Shown here piece after piece: positions 1 to 11,060 of a stretch of DNA of 31,193 bases. Each line of letters begins with the position of its first letter. The stretch's first letter is position 1. Source of the DNA: Paulinella micropora. Lineage: Eukaryota; Cercozoa; Imbricatea; Euglyphida. A model generated the notes under the pieces. It saw only the letters and a list, made by a program, of their open reading frames with translations, was not told the origin of the DNA and searched no databases. The stretch spans positions 237,300-268,492 of the forward strand of contig BJOX01000130.1 of assembly GCA_009731375.1 (NCBI GenBank), written 5' to 3'. The position numbers and the translations under genes are program-made.

Positions 1-232
1 GCCCAGCTAAGCCGTGATGTTTGCACGGAAGGGACTGATACAGGCGATACCAAAGCTCCCTAGTACCAGGCGGGGCCAGGGCTCGTTCCATAAGCGCCCC
101 TTGCAGAATGAGCTCCCACCTCCATTACAGAGGGCCCAGTAAGCAGATGGAGTTTCGAGACTGTTCGACAGTCTAGTATAAACCGACAGAGCACTGTGGG
201 TTTTATTCCGGGCTCAACAAGCGAGAAAGGGC

Positions 233-236
<4 letters not shown>
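1..236. repeat. GATA-associated dispersed element, copy A (cut by window edge)
   Basis: Non-repetitive sequence that recurs almost unchanged at 2542-2688 and, in parts, at 20116-20168 and 20232-20300. The shared text starts at GCCCAGCTAAGCCGTGATG and runs to the GCGAGAAAGGGC end, after which an AGAT array begins. Positions 158-174 hold a 7-bp perfect inverted repeat with a TCG loop (AGACTGT/ACAGTCT). I see no ORF of note and no convincing Pol III A/B boxes, so it could be a SINE, a fragment of a larger element, or a GATA-linked satellite unit. The left end lies outside the window. Confidence 0.75.
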
Positions 237-324
<88 letters not shown>

Positions 325-329
325 GGATC

Positions 330-366
<37 letters not shown>

Positions 367-608
367 TTAGATGGATATCTAGGATAGCTAGGATAGCTAA
401 GATAGCTAAGATAACTAAGATAGCTAAGATAGATAAGGTAGATAAGGAAGATAAGATAGATAAGATAGCTAGGATAGCAAAGATAGATAAGGTAGATAAG
501 GTAGATAAGATAGATAAGGTAGATAAGATAGATAAGATAGATACGGTAGATAAGGTAGATTAAGGTAGATAAGGTAGATGATAAGATAGATAAGATAGCA
601 AAGATAGA

Positions 609-692
<84 letters not shown>
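233..692. repeat. (AGAT)n microsatellite with TAAGGTAGA-type variants
   Basis: Pure AGAT repeats at both ends enclose a degenerate middle (about 370-610) made of AGATAAGGT, AGCTAAGAT and AGGATAGCT units. The open frames it gives (SIYL and LIYL peptides on the minus strand) are products of the repeat, not genes. Confidence 0.95.
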
Positions 693-693
<1 letters not shown>

Positions 694-950
694 CCTATCA
701 GAGACTTTGCTGACGGATGCAGCGCTATGTTGACTACCAGACTCCGTCTATGTATGTATGCATGTATGTATGTATGAATGAATGAATGTATGTATGTATG
801 TATGTATGTATGTGTGTGTGTGTGTATGTATGTGTGTATGTATGTATGCATGTATGCATGTATGTATGTATGTATGTATGTATGTATGTATGTATGTATG
901 TATGTACGGATGCAGCGCTATGTTGACTACCAGACTCCGTCTATGTATGT
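693..950. repeat. Short spacer duplicated inside ATGT arrays
   Basis: A unique stretch of about 37 nt (ACGGATGCAGCGCTATGTTG through ACTCCGTC) occurs at 713-749 and again at 904-941, about 191 bp apart. Both copies run directly into ATGTATGT repeats. The first copy has an extra left part (CCTATCAGAGACTTTGCTG) that the second lacks. This is best explained as a segmental duplication carried along with the microsatellite. Confidence 0.8.
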
Positions 951-1162
951 ATGTATGTATGTATGAATGTATGTATGTATGTATGTATGTATGTATGTAT
1001 GTATGTATGTATGTGTGTGTGTGTATGTATGTGTGTATGTATGTGTGTATGTATGCATGTATGTCTGTATGTCTGTATGTATGTATGTATGTATGTATGT
1101 ATGTATGCATGCGTATGTATGCATGTAGATTGTATATGTATGTATGTGTGTATGTATGTATG

Positions 1163-1194
<32 letters not shown>

Positions 1195-1200
1195 TGTATG
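750..1200. repeat. (ATGT)n / (GT)n microsatellite block
   Basis: Tetranucleotide ATGT repeats with short GTGTGT tracts and scattered ATGC units; no coding content. Confidence 0.95.
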
Positions 1201-1332
1201 TGCGCAGAAACACGTGATACATTTAGAGAAAGAAAGGAAAGGACGGAAAGAAAGGAAAGATAGGAAAGAAATGCAAGGAAGGAAAAAGAAAAACGAGAAA
1301 GGAAAGAAGAAAGAAAGAAAGAAAGCAAGAAC

Positions 1333-1373
<41 letters not shown>

Positions 1374-1512
1374 GAAGGAAGGAAGGAAGGAAGGAAGGAA
1401 GGAAGGAAGGAAGGAAGGAAGGAAGAAAGGAAGGAAGAATGAAAGAAAGAAAGAAAGAAAGAAAGGAAGAAAGGAAGGAAGGAAGGAAGGAAGGAAGGAA
1501 GGAAGGAAGGAA

Positions 1513-1565
<53 letters not shown>

Positions 1566-1570
1566 GTAAG
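1201..1570. repeat. Purine tract (GAAA)n / (GGAA)n
   Basis: Almost pure purine on the plus strand: GAAA blocks alternate with GGAA blocks (about 1374-1425, 1467-1516). Such polypurine mirror-like DNA can form triplexes. No gene. Confidence 0.95.
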
Positions 1571-1602
1571 CGAGCGTGCACCCCTGCCCGCGCACACATG
1601 AA

Positions 1603-1701
<99 letters not shown>

Positions 1702-1745
1702 GAGAGAGAGAGAGCACACCTGATCTTCTGGCCCTTTTTTGCGTA
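1571..1745. repeat. (GT)n-(GA)n dinucleotide block
   Basis: A GC-rich unique island (1571-1600) is followed by GT repeats and then a long GA tract to about 1714. The island contains GAAAG|GTAAGC, which looks like a splice donor, but I see no coding frame attached to it. Confidence 0.9.
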
Positions 1746-1772
1746 TATATCGATCTATCTATCTATCTATCC

Positions 1773-1841
<69 letters not shown>

Positions 1842-1888
1842 CCTATCTATCTACCTATCTATCTACCTATCTATCTATCTATCTATCC

Positions 1889-1922
<34 letters not shown>

Positions 1923-1961
1923 ATGATTTTCAGGCCCTTTTTTGCGTATCTATCTACCTAC

Positions 1962-1992
<31 letters not shown>

Positions 1993-2073
1993 CCTATCTA
2001 TCTATCTATCTATCAACCTGGTCTTCAGGCCCTTTTTTGCGCTGGGCCCAAGACGGCGCTAAAAATTTCAGGC
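1729..2073. repeat. (CTAT)n array with a thrice-repeated spacer
   Basis: CTAT repeats are interrupted three times by variants of TTCAGGCCCTTTTTTGCG: near 1728-1745, 1928-1946 and 2023-2041. The third copy continues into a unique tail (CTGGGCCCAAGACGGCGC). The two shorter copies look like truncated versions spread by expansion or unequal exchange within the array. Confidence 0.8.
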
Positions 2074-2099
2074 AGATAGATAAGATAGATTGATAGATT

Positions 2100-2137
<38 letters not shown>

Positions 2138-2260
2138 AAGATAGAAAGATAGAAAGAAAGATAGAAAGATAGAAAGATAGGAAGATAGAAAGATAGGAAG
2201 ATAGGAAGATAGGAAGATAGAAAGATAGAAAGATAGACAGATAGAAAGATAGATAGTTAG

Positions 2261-2340
<80 letters not shown>

Positions 2341-2398
2341 GTAGATAGATAGGTAGATAGATAGATAGATATCTAATAGATAGATAGATAGATAGATG

Positions 2399-2459
<61 letters not shown>
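2074..2459. repeat. (AGAT)n / (AGAA/AGGA)n microsatellite
   Basis: AGAT repeats with a middle block of AGATAGAAAG and AGATAGGAAG units, then a long pure AGAT run to the start of the next dispersed element. Confidence 0.95.
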
Positions 2460-2461
<2 letters not shown>

Positions 2462-2688
2462 GAGATATCGACAAATGTCAGAAAAAAGGAGCTTCTGATT
2501 TCGTCAACCAAGGAAGTCTGTGGGTAAAGTATTAACCCGATGCCCAGCTAAGCCGTGATGTTTGCACGGAAGGGACTGATACAGGCGATACCAAAGCTCC
2601 CTAGTACCAGGCGGGGCCAGGGCTCGTTCCATAAGCGCCCCTTGCAGAACGAGCTCCCACCTCCATTACAGAGGACCCAGTAAGCAGA
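2460..2688. repeat. GATA-associated dispersed element, copy B
   Basis: The left part (TGAGATATCGACAAATGTCA to about 2541) also occurs at 20034-20115, and a truncated left end occurs at 19902-19935. The right part (2542-2688) matches copy A. Together the copies suggest an element of roughly 310 bp with AGAT repeats on both sides. The copy runs into a gap at 2689, so its right end is not seen. Confidence 0.75.
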
Positions 2689-2929
2689 NNNNNNNNNNNN
2701 NNNNNNNNNNNNNNNNNNNNNNNNNNNNNNNNNNNNNNNNNNNNNNNNNNNNNNNNNNNNNNNNNNNNNNNNNNNNNNNNNNNNNNNNNNNNNNNNNNNN
2801 NNNNNNNNNNNNNNNNNNNNNNNNNNNNNNNNNNNNNNNNNNNNNNNNNNNNNNNNNNNNNNNNNNNNNNNNNNNNNNNNNNNNNNNNNNNNNNNNNNNN
2901 NNNNNNNNNNNNNNNNNNNNNNNNNNNNN
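2689..2929. other. Assembly gap (241 N)
   Basis: Run of N. Sequence on the left is the dispersed element and on the right AGAT repeats. By comparison with copy A, the missing sequence probably includes the element's right end. Confidence 1.
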
Positions 2930-3970
<1,041 letters not shown>

Positions 3971-3978
<8 letters not shown>

Positions 3979-4604
3979 CCGAGACGATGACACACAGGAG
4001 AGGAGATCGACTAGATCGTACGATTTATGCGATTAACAGAAAGAAGAGTAGATATGAGATCGTAGAGCTGCGAATGAATGGCATGCAAGCAGGAGACTAG
4101 CAGGAAGGATGTTTAGACTCACTTTTTAAAGTCTGCTTGGTTCCATATTTTTTCCACATCTTGGAAAGATTTGGAGGCAAATGGAGCCACCAACTGCAAG
4201 ATTCAGTCGACAAGAGCCTTCAATGGTAACAGGCTAAGTTGACAGCGTAACCATTTGAAATGTTGAGAGATGAGATGTGATCATATGCATACACGCATGC
4301 ATGCATACATACATACATACACGCACATGTACACCAAACTCAAGCAAGAACATGCCTCAGGGAGGACCACTAATCTACGCTGACAGGAATCCAACCCTCC
4401 AAAAATGAGCGCGCGGCCAACCATTATTTTTCAATTGAAACACGCCTGATTTTGCGGTGAAAACTGGGTGGCGCCATAGGCGGGAAGGAATCTGATATTG
4501 TTTGGTTGCTTCTGGTTTTAGTATAGTTTCCGTAAAGGAAACTGCTTTCCTATTAAACTATTTACTACTACTACTACTGGTTTTCTTCATTGTCGTTAGC
4601 TGTG
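3971..4604. other. Unique sequence without a firm gene call
   Basis: Mostly non-repetitive. A short open stretch at about 4167-4230, with a weak AAAG acceptor and a GTAACA donor, is open in all three plus frames, so it cannot be tested by frame. A minor CATA/CATG tract lies at 4286-4323. I see no domain or RNA gene here. Confidence 0.6.
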
Positions 4605-4820
<216 letters not shown>

Positions 4821-4966
4821 AATGTCATCATTGTAGCTTGCGCAAGCTTACGGTGCTCAAAACACTTGGACTAACGGCTTCCTTTTCTTTCCCTTCTTCC
4901 TTATCCTCCCCACTCTCCATTCCTAGATTGCCTTTTTCTTCAACGTCCTCCTCTTCTTTTTTCCAG

Positions 4967-5007
4967 AACACAGTCTACCCGTGATTCCCATCCCGGACAC
5001 ATGCACA
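4967..5007 (+). CDS. Candidate internal exon (weak)
   Basis: A very strong acceptor (long CT-rich tract ending TTTTTTCCAG) precedes 4967. The frame that stays open begins one base into a codon and reads HSLPVIPIPDTCT. A possible donor GTACAC follows at 5008, giving phase 1 to phase 0. The same frame stays open past the donor into CTAT repeats, so the 3' end is uncertain. No domain is recognisable. The clear acceptor and the match of the end phase to the candidate exon at 8063 are the only support. Confidence 0.25.
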
Positions 5008-5079
5008 GTACACAAATTACTGTTTGATATGAAACTGCGTTCCTTTGCAAGGACTACATTCCTTTTGCGACATCTCATC

Positions 5080-5340
<261 letters not shown>

Positions 5341-5573
5341 CCTCCTTTTTCTTCGCCTCTGCTTCCCACTCCCCTTCCTCCTCCTCCTTCGACCACAATC
5401 ACTTCCCAGTGAGTATAGCTACTACATTGTAATAACTCAAATTTGAGAAAAAAGTGAAAAAATGTTTATCTACTTCTGTTCAATATTCGATCGGTCTTTG
5501 AATTTCGCTTCTCTTTGTCAAATAGCAGTCTGTAGGAAAACGATTTTTTTGTTCATGTGGTGTCGTCGTCGTC
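5341..5573. other. Unique pyrimidine-rich then AT-rich spacer, no gene seen
   Basis: A TCC-rich stretch leads into AT-rich DNA. No supported coding, RNA or regulatory element. Confidence 0.6.
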
Positions 5574-6355
5574 AGTCGTCGTCATCGTCCTCGTTGTTGT
5601 TGTTGTTGTTGTTGTTGTTAATTTAATTACAGTAATTAAACCAATTGCATGATGGTGCATGGATAACGGCCTTCAAACCCACTTAAAGACAAGCAATAGA
5701 TGTCTAATCATCCCCGGCCGACTCGGGACGCCAGAGCATGCTCACTGTACTATAGTACTCTAGAGCTCAAAGACAAGTTGTTTTGTTGTTGTTGTTGTTG
5801 TTCAATTTAATTAATATTCAATAACTAGTTGGAGTGTGGCTATCGACCAAATTAAATATAATATAAAATGCCACTCACCTCACCGGCCGTCGTAACATCA
5901 GAGCTAATTCATAGAGCTATAGGACTTCTTGTTGTTGTTGTTGTTGTTGTTGTTGATGTTCAATTCAGTAATAATAATAAAACTTAAACAAAGTATTTAA
6001 AATGCAAGATGGTGTAAATTTGATTACAGTAATTAAACCAATGGCATGATGGTGCATGGATAACGGCCTTTAAACCCACTTAAAGACAACTTGATGTCTA
6101 ATCATCCCCGGCCGACTGTTGTTGTTCTTGTTGTTGTTGTTGTTCAATTTAATGATAATAAATTTAAATAAACTGATTAATGCAAGATGGAGTGTTGTTG
6201 TTGTTGTTGTTGTTGTCGTTGCTGTTGCTGTTGCTGCTGCTGTTGTTGTTGTTGTTGTTGTTGCTGCTGTTGTTGTCGTTGCTGTTGTTGTTGTTGTTGT
6301 TGTTGAATTTAATTAACAATCAATAACTAGATGGAGTGTGGCTACGACCAAATTC

Positions 6356-6401
<46 letters not shown>

Positions 6402-6440
6402 GATCGTTGTTGTGGCAGATTGTTTTGTTGTTGTGATTGT
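5574..6440. repeat. GTT-linked dispersed repeat fragments
   Basis: Two unique modules recur, always beside (GTT)n. Module 1 (CAGTAATTAAACCAAT to CCCCGGCCGACT) is at 5620-5723 and 6017-6117. Module 2 (CAATAACTAG.TGGAGTGTGGC) is at 5801-5853 and 6305-6353. A third AT-rich module (TTAAT..AATAAA.TTAAA) recurs at 5958-6018 and 6144-6195. Each module ends in (GTT)n, as if a dispersed element with a GTT tail had been copied and rearranged. No ORF or RT signature is visible. Confidence 0.75.
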
Positions 6441-6695
6441 TGTGATTGTTGTGTTGCGGTGATTGTTTTCCTGTCCTGTCTGTCCTGTCTGTCCTGTCCT
6501 GTCTGTCCTGTCTATCCTCTCTGTCCTGTCTGAATTGTCTATCCTGTCTGTCCTGTCTGTCCTGTCTGTCTGTCTGTCTGTCTGTCTGTGTCTGTCTGTG
6601 TCTGTCTGTCTGTCTGGCTGTCTGTGTCTGTCTGTCTGTCTGTCTGTTGTCTGTCTGTCTGTCCTTCTGTCCTGTCTGTCCTGTCTGTCTGTCTG

Positions 6696-6732
<37 letters not shown>

Positions 6733-6840
6733 TCTGCCTCTGTCTGGTCTGTCTGTCTGTCTGTCTCTCTGTCTCTCTGTCTCTGTCTGTCTCTGTCTGT
6801 CGGTCTGTCTTTGTCTGTCTTTGTCTGTCTGTCTGTCTGT
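6441..6840. repeat. (CCTGTCTGT)/(CTGT)n pyrimidine-rich array
   Basis: CTGT repeats mixed with CCTGTCTGT and CTGTGT units. Frames are open in several registers only because the repeat lacks stops. Confidence 0.95.
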
Positions 6841-7835
6841 CAATCTCGTCTATCTTGTCTATCTTGTCTATCTTATCTATCTTGTCTATCTTGTCTATCT
6901 TGTCTATCTTGTCTATCTTGTCTATCTTGTCTATCTTGTCTATCTTGTCTATCTCGTCTATCTCGTCTATCTCGTCTATCTCGTCTATCTTGTCTATCTT
7001 GTCTATCTTGTCTATCTTGTCTATCTCGTCTATCTTATCTATCTCGTCTATCTCGTCTATCTCGTCTATCTCGTCTATCTCGTCTATCTTGTCTATCTTG
7101 TCTATCTCGTCTATCTCGTCTATCTTATCTATCTTATCTATCTCGTCTATCTTGTCCATCCCGTCTATCTTATCTATCTTATCTATCTTGTCTATCTTGT
7201 CTTGTCTATCTTGTCTGTCTTGTCTGTCTTGTCTATCTTATCTATCTTATCTATCTCGTCTATCTTGTCTATCTTATCTATCTTGTCTATCTTGTCTATC
7301 TTATCTATCTTTTCTATCTTTTCTATCTTATCTATCTTATCTATCTTATCTATCTTATCTATCTTATCTATCTTGTCTATCTTGTCTATCTTATCTATCT
7401 GTCTATCTTGTCTATCTCGTCTATCTCTTCTATCTCTTCTATCTCTTCTATCTCGTCTATCTTGTCTATCTTGTCTATCTTGTCTATGTTGTCCATCTTG
7501 TCTATCTTATCTGTCTTGTCTATCTTGTCTATCTTATCTATCTTGTCTATCTTGTCTATTTTGTCTATCTTGTCTATCTCGTCTATCTTGTCTGTCTTGT
7601 CTATCTTGTCTATCTTGTCTATCTTGTCTATCTTATCTATCTTGTCTATCTTGTCTATCTTGTCTATCTTGTCTATCTTGTCTATCTTGTCTATCTTGTC
7701 TATCTTGTCTATCTTGTCTATCTTGTCTATCTTATCTATCTTGTCTATCTTGTCTCGTCTATCTTGTCTATCTTATCTATGTTATCTATCTTGTCTATCT
7801 TGTCTTGTCTGTCTGTCTGTCTATCTGTCTATCTA
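6841..7835. repeat. Nonamer minisatellite (CTATCTTGT)n
   Basis: About 1 kb of a 9-bp unit CTATCT[TC][GA]T, with variants CTATCTCGT, CTATCTTAT and CTATCTTTT in local runs of like units. Since 9 is a multiple of 3, the array is open in all plus frames (LVY, LSC, SIL peptides) and gives DKI/DEI peptides on the minus strand. Nothing supports translation. It runs into CTGT and CTAT repeats at its right end. Confidence 0.95.
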
Positions 7836-7976
7836 TCTATCTATTATCAAGCAGCTGTTTGTTGTTAGAAACAAAAGTATTTGGAGATGGAATCCTTGGA
7901 ATCAGAAAGGCTTGTGGTGATTCGCCTGCTCTCTTCCTTTCTCTCCCTCTCTCCCTTCTCCCCTCCCCCCCTCTCC

Positions 7977-7978
<2 letters not shown>

Positions 7979-8030
<52 letters not shown>
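7979..8030. repeat. Poly-C run (52 nt)
   Basis: Uninterrupted C run following a CCCTCT tract. A second C run (8328-8365) ends at a 10-N gap. The minus strand would be G-quadruplex-forming; the plus strand could form an i-motif. Confidence 0.95.
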
Positions 8031-8031
<1 letters not shown>

Positions 8032-8062
8032 AAAGTATCATGTGTGTGTGTGTGTATGTGAG

Positions 8063-8101
8063 GCGATATTACTAAGCGAGGCGCGTCAACTCATAGCAGA
8101 G
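8063..8101 (+). CDS. Candidate 39-nt exon, possibly from a GT61-type glycosyltransferase
   Basis: A unique island between a GT repeat and a TA repeat. Taking the AG at 8061-8062 as acceptor and GAG|GTACAC as donor gives 13 codons in phase 0/0: [13 protein letters not shown]. In the GT61 (DUF563) family the segment before the conserved HGAG motif has this pattern: a small hydrophilic lead, then a helix with a conserved Ala, then Leu-Ile/Val leading to His-Gly-Ala. That resemblance is from general knowledge of the family and is not a database match. The acceptor lacks a good pyrimidine tract. Alternative: a chance open island. Confidence 0.35.
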
Positions 8102-8106
8102 GTACA

Positions 8107-8109
<3 letters not shown>

Positions 8110-8157
<48 letters not shown>

Positions 8158-8326
8158 TCCTTTCTTCCTTTCTTCCTTTCGTCCTTTCTGCCTTCTTTCT
8201 TTTTTCCTTCCTTCTTTTCGTTTTTCCTTCTTTTCCTTTTTCTTTCTTTCTTTCTTTCCTTCGTTCTCTCGTCACTTCCTTCCTTCTTTCCCCCTTCTTT
8301 TTTTCTTGCATTCTCTCCTTCTATCC

Positions 8327-8365
<39 letters not shown>
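8110..8365. repeat. (TA)n, (TTCC/TTTC)n and poly-C
   Basis: TA repeats to 8154, then a pyrimidine TTCC/TTTC tract, then a poly-C run that stops at the gap 8366-8375. Confidence 0.95.
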
Positions 8366-8375
8366 NNNNNNNNNN

Positions 8376-8602
8376 GCTAGCTACCTACCTACCTACCTAC
8401 CTACCTACCTACCTACCTACTTTACCTTACCTACCTACCTACCTACCTACCTACCTACCTACATACCTACCTATACCTACCTACCTATCTACCTACCTAT
8501 CTATCCATCTATATATCTATCTGTCTGTCTGTCTGTCTATCTGTCTATCTGTCTATCTATCTATCTATCTATCTATCCATCTATCTATCTATCCATCCAT
8601 CC

Positions 8603-8645
<43 letters not shown>

Positions 8646-8707
8646 CATCTATCTATCTATCCATCCATCTATCCATCTATCCTATCTATCTATCCTATCT
8701 ATCTATC

Positions 8708-8759
<52 letters not shown>

Positions 8760-8775
8760 ATATATATATATATCT
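8376..8775. repeat. (CTAC)n-(CTAT)n microsatellite
   Basis: CTAC repeats followed by CTAT repeats with CCAT and CTGT variants, ending in a short TA tract. Confidence 0.95.
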
Positions 8776-8919
8776 AGCTATTCATGTTATAGGGAATGCC
8801 TCAAAAAGCGCTTGAGAAGGTGTTACAGGTATGTATGTATGTGTGTAATCCCTGAAAGGTGTTGGGAGTAGGGAGTTGGGCGTTTGGGGGCAAGGGGAAT
8901 TGGACATTGTGTACCACCC

Positions 8920-9472
8920 CCCCATTTTCGCACCCCTGTCGGAATAAATCATGGTTTCTGGGACCAGGAGGAGTTGGGAGTTCATATTGGCAGGGTGGCT
9001 AGTCCCAGACTCGATGTTGATGCTGGTATAATTTTTTTGGAACTCGCGCGCAAGTATTTGCGTTCGGGGATTGTCCTGAATGCCAAAAAATCTTGCTTTT
9101 TCGCCCATATCTGCACCCCTGTCGGAATAAATCATGGTTTGTTGGAATCAGGAGGAGTTGGGAGTTCATATTGACAGGCTTCGATGTTGATGCTGGTATG
9201 ATTTTTTTTTGAAATTCACGCAAATACTTGCGTTAGGGGAGTGTCCTGAATGCCAAAATTCCTTGTTTTTTTAGCCTATTATCTGCACCCCGTCGGAATA
9301 AATCATGGTTTGTGTGACCCAGGACCATTTGAGCTCATCTTTGCAGGGTGGCTAGCTACAGACTCGATGTTGACGTTAATGCTGACATAACTTTTTTTTG
9401 AATTCACGCAAATATTTGCGTTAGGGGAATTTCCTGAATGCCTAGATTCCTTGTTTTTTTGGGAGTACTTTC
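8920..9472. repeat. Satellite-like tandem repeat I (three units)
   Basis: Units begin near GTCGGAATAAATCATGGTTT at 8938, 9121 and 9292, so the period is about 183 and 171 bp. Each unit also holds AGACTCGATGTTGA (or its remnant), a T-run, ACGCAAATA.TTGCGTT and TCCTGAATGCC in the same order. The units are clearly diverged from each other. Short open frames crossing it are not conserved between units. Confidence 0.85.
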
Positions 9473-9473
9473 C

Positions 9474-10110
9474 GGTACCTCCGGCAATTGAACGTACCCT
9501 GTCGACGGGGAAGGGGGGGGGGGGTCGGGGGGCCTTGCCCCCGGGAACCCTTGTACGTATCCTACGCGCAAATCGGTCGCACCAAAATGAATGTCTGAGA
9601 ATGCTCCAAGGCTCTAAGAGTTGTGCCAGAAGGATTTATGCCGGTTACCTCCGGCAATTGAACGTACCCTGTCGACTGTGGAAAGGGGGGTTCGGGGAGC
9701 CCTCCCCCCGGGAACCCAAACCTGTAATTGTGCGTACCCGTAGCCAATATGCCGGCACCAAAATGAATGGCTGAGAATGCTCCCTCCCAAAGTTGTGCCA
9801 GAAGGGTTGACAGGCTGATTTTTTGGTTTTCACAACCTCGGGACGCGCTCTAGCTAGTGAACCAGTTGAAAAAAGAGATTTACAAAGATTCTGGCAAAGT
9901 AGTGCCAAAATGATGGCTGAAAATGCTCCAAGGCTTTAAGAGTTGTGCCAGAGGGGCTTAGAAGCTGATTCTTTGTGTGTTCGCAAGCTTGTCACGAGCT
10001 CTTTTTTAGGGATGCATAGTTGAACTTATGAAATTCGAATGTATTGACAAAGTAGTGCCACAATGAATGGCTGAGATTGCTCGAAGGCTGTAAAAGTTGT
10101 GCATGTGAGA
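9474..10110. repeat. Satellite-like tandem repeat II (about four units)
   Basis: The block CCAAAATGAATGGCTGAGAA (with small changes) followed by AGTTGTGCCAGA recurs near 9581, 9757, 9903 and 10057, spacings about 176, 146 and 154 bp. The first two units also share ACCTCCGGCAATTGAACG (9477 and 9647), which the later units lack. It follows satellite I with no gap and has a similar period, but I see no common sequence between the two. Confidence 0.8.
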
Positions 10111-10146
10111 ATGAGAGGAAGAGTGACCGTGGGAAGAGGGGAGGGA

Positions 10147-10147
<1 letters not shown>

Positions 10148-10182
<35 letters not shown>
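10148..10182. repeat. Poly-G run (35 nt)
   Basis: Uninterrupted G run, able to form G-quadruplexes. It follows satellite II directly. Confidence 0.95.
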
Positions 10183-10240
10183 CGCTGCGTTCGCGCATCG
10201 CAAGCCATCCTTTCAGGTGTTGGCGCAGCCCCTAGTTGAC

Positions 10241-10276
10241 ATTATTACTATTGTTACTATTGTTATGATTGTTATG

Positions 10277-10335
<59 letters not shown>

Positions 10336-10349
10336 TGATATTATTATCA

Positions 10350-10412
<63 letters not shown>
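10241..10412. repeat. (ATT)n microsatellite
   Basis: ATT repeats with a few ATG, ATC and ACT interruptions. Confidence 0.95.
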
Positions 10413-10582
10413 GGGAGTACATAGGCCATCGGTCCTTTCCATGGGCTGATTGGTATAAAGCTCCTAGAGTAATGTTCTTTGCCGTCACTTCCTTTATTCC
10501 ACCGATTGGTGTGGAGACTTTCCTTATGGAATGGAGGACTGGATGCACATGGCCTTTTGGCTCAGCAATTGGCAGGAGATAC
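10413..10582. other. Unique island between two ATT arrays
   Basis: About 170 bp of non-repetitive DNA. The minus strand is open throughout and includes the peptide TPIGGIKEVTAKNITLGALY, but I recognise no domain and see no clear splice sites. It may be a remnant of a dispersed element. Confidence 0.5.
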
Positions 10583-10584
10583 AC

Positions 10585-10634
<50 letters not shown>

Positions 10635-10700
10635 GTATTATTATTATTATCATTATTATTATTATCATTATCGTTATTATTATCATTATTATTATTATTA

Positions 10701-10731
<31 letters not shown>

Positions 10732-10749
10732 CATCATGATCATTATTAC

Positions 10750-10792
<43 letters not shown>
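10583..10792. repeat. (ATT)n microsatellite at the left edge of the LINE
   Basis: ATT repeats with CAT and GTT variants. They end abruptly at the GC-rich sequence starting near 10793, which I take as the start of the LINE-associated unit. Confidence 0.95.
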
Positions 10793-10793
<1 letters not shown>

Positions 10794-11060
10794 TGGAGGG
10801 GTGCACAAGATGGCACTCCATGGGAAGAGGAGGTGGTTGGGCCTCTCCCCACGAAGGTGACCGCTTGGGGAGGGCGGTCACCGGGATATGCGCAACTCTC
10901 AACTGGGCATTTACTCGGTAGGGGTTCGGCCAGGCAGGTTGTGGGGTTGTCTGTTGGATTGTTGGTTGGCTCGTTTTTCTTGGCTGTTGGTTTGGGTCTG
11001 GTTTCCTGGTTAGCCCATTTTCGCCGAATTTCCTGCCGAGTAAATGCCTGGGGGCTTCCA

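Noticed and set aside
7869-7916. Possible exon [16 protein letters not shown] after TTTGTTGTTAG
   Set aside because: Two other frames are open, the donor GTGATT is weak, and the phase (1/1) does not fit the neighbouring candidates. Kept only as a note.
6446-8110. Long open frames through CTGT/CTATCTTGT repeats, and similar ones in GATA, CATA, CTT, ATT and GAA arrays
   Set aside because: They consist of one repeated peptide in several frames at once, with no start context, domain or splice logic. They are products of stop-free simple repeats.
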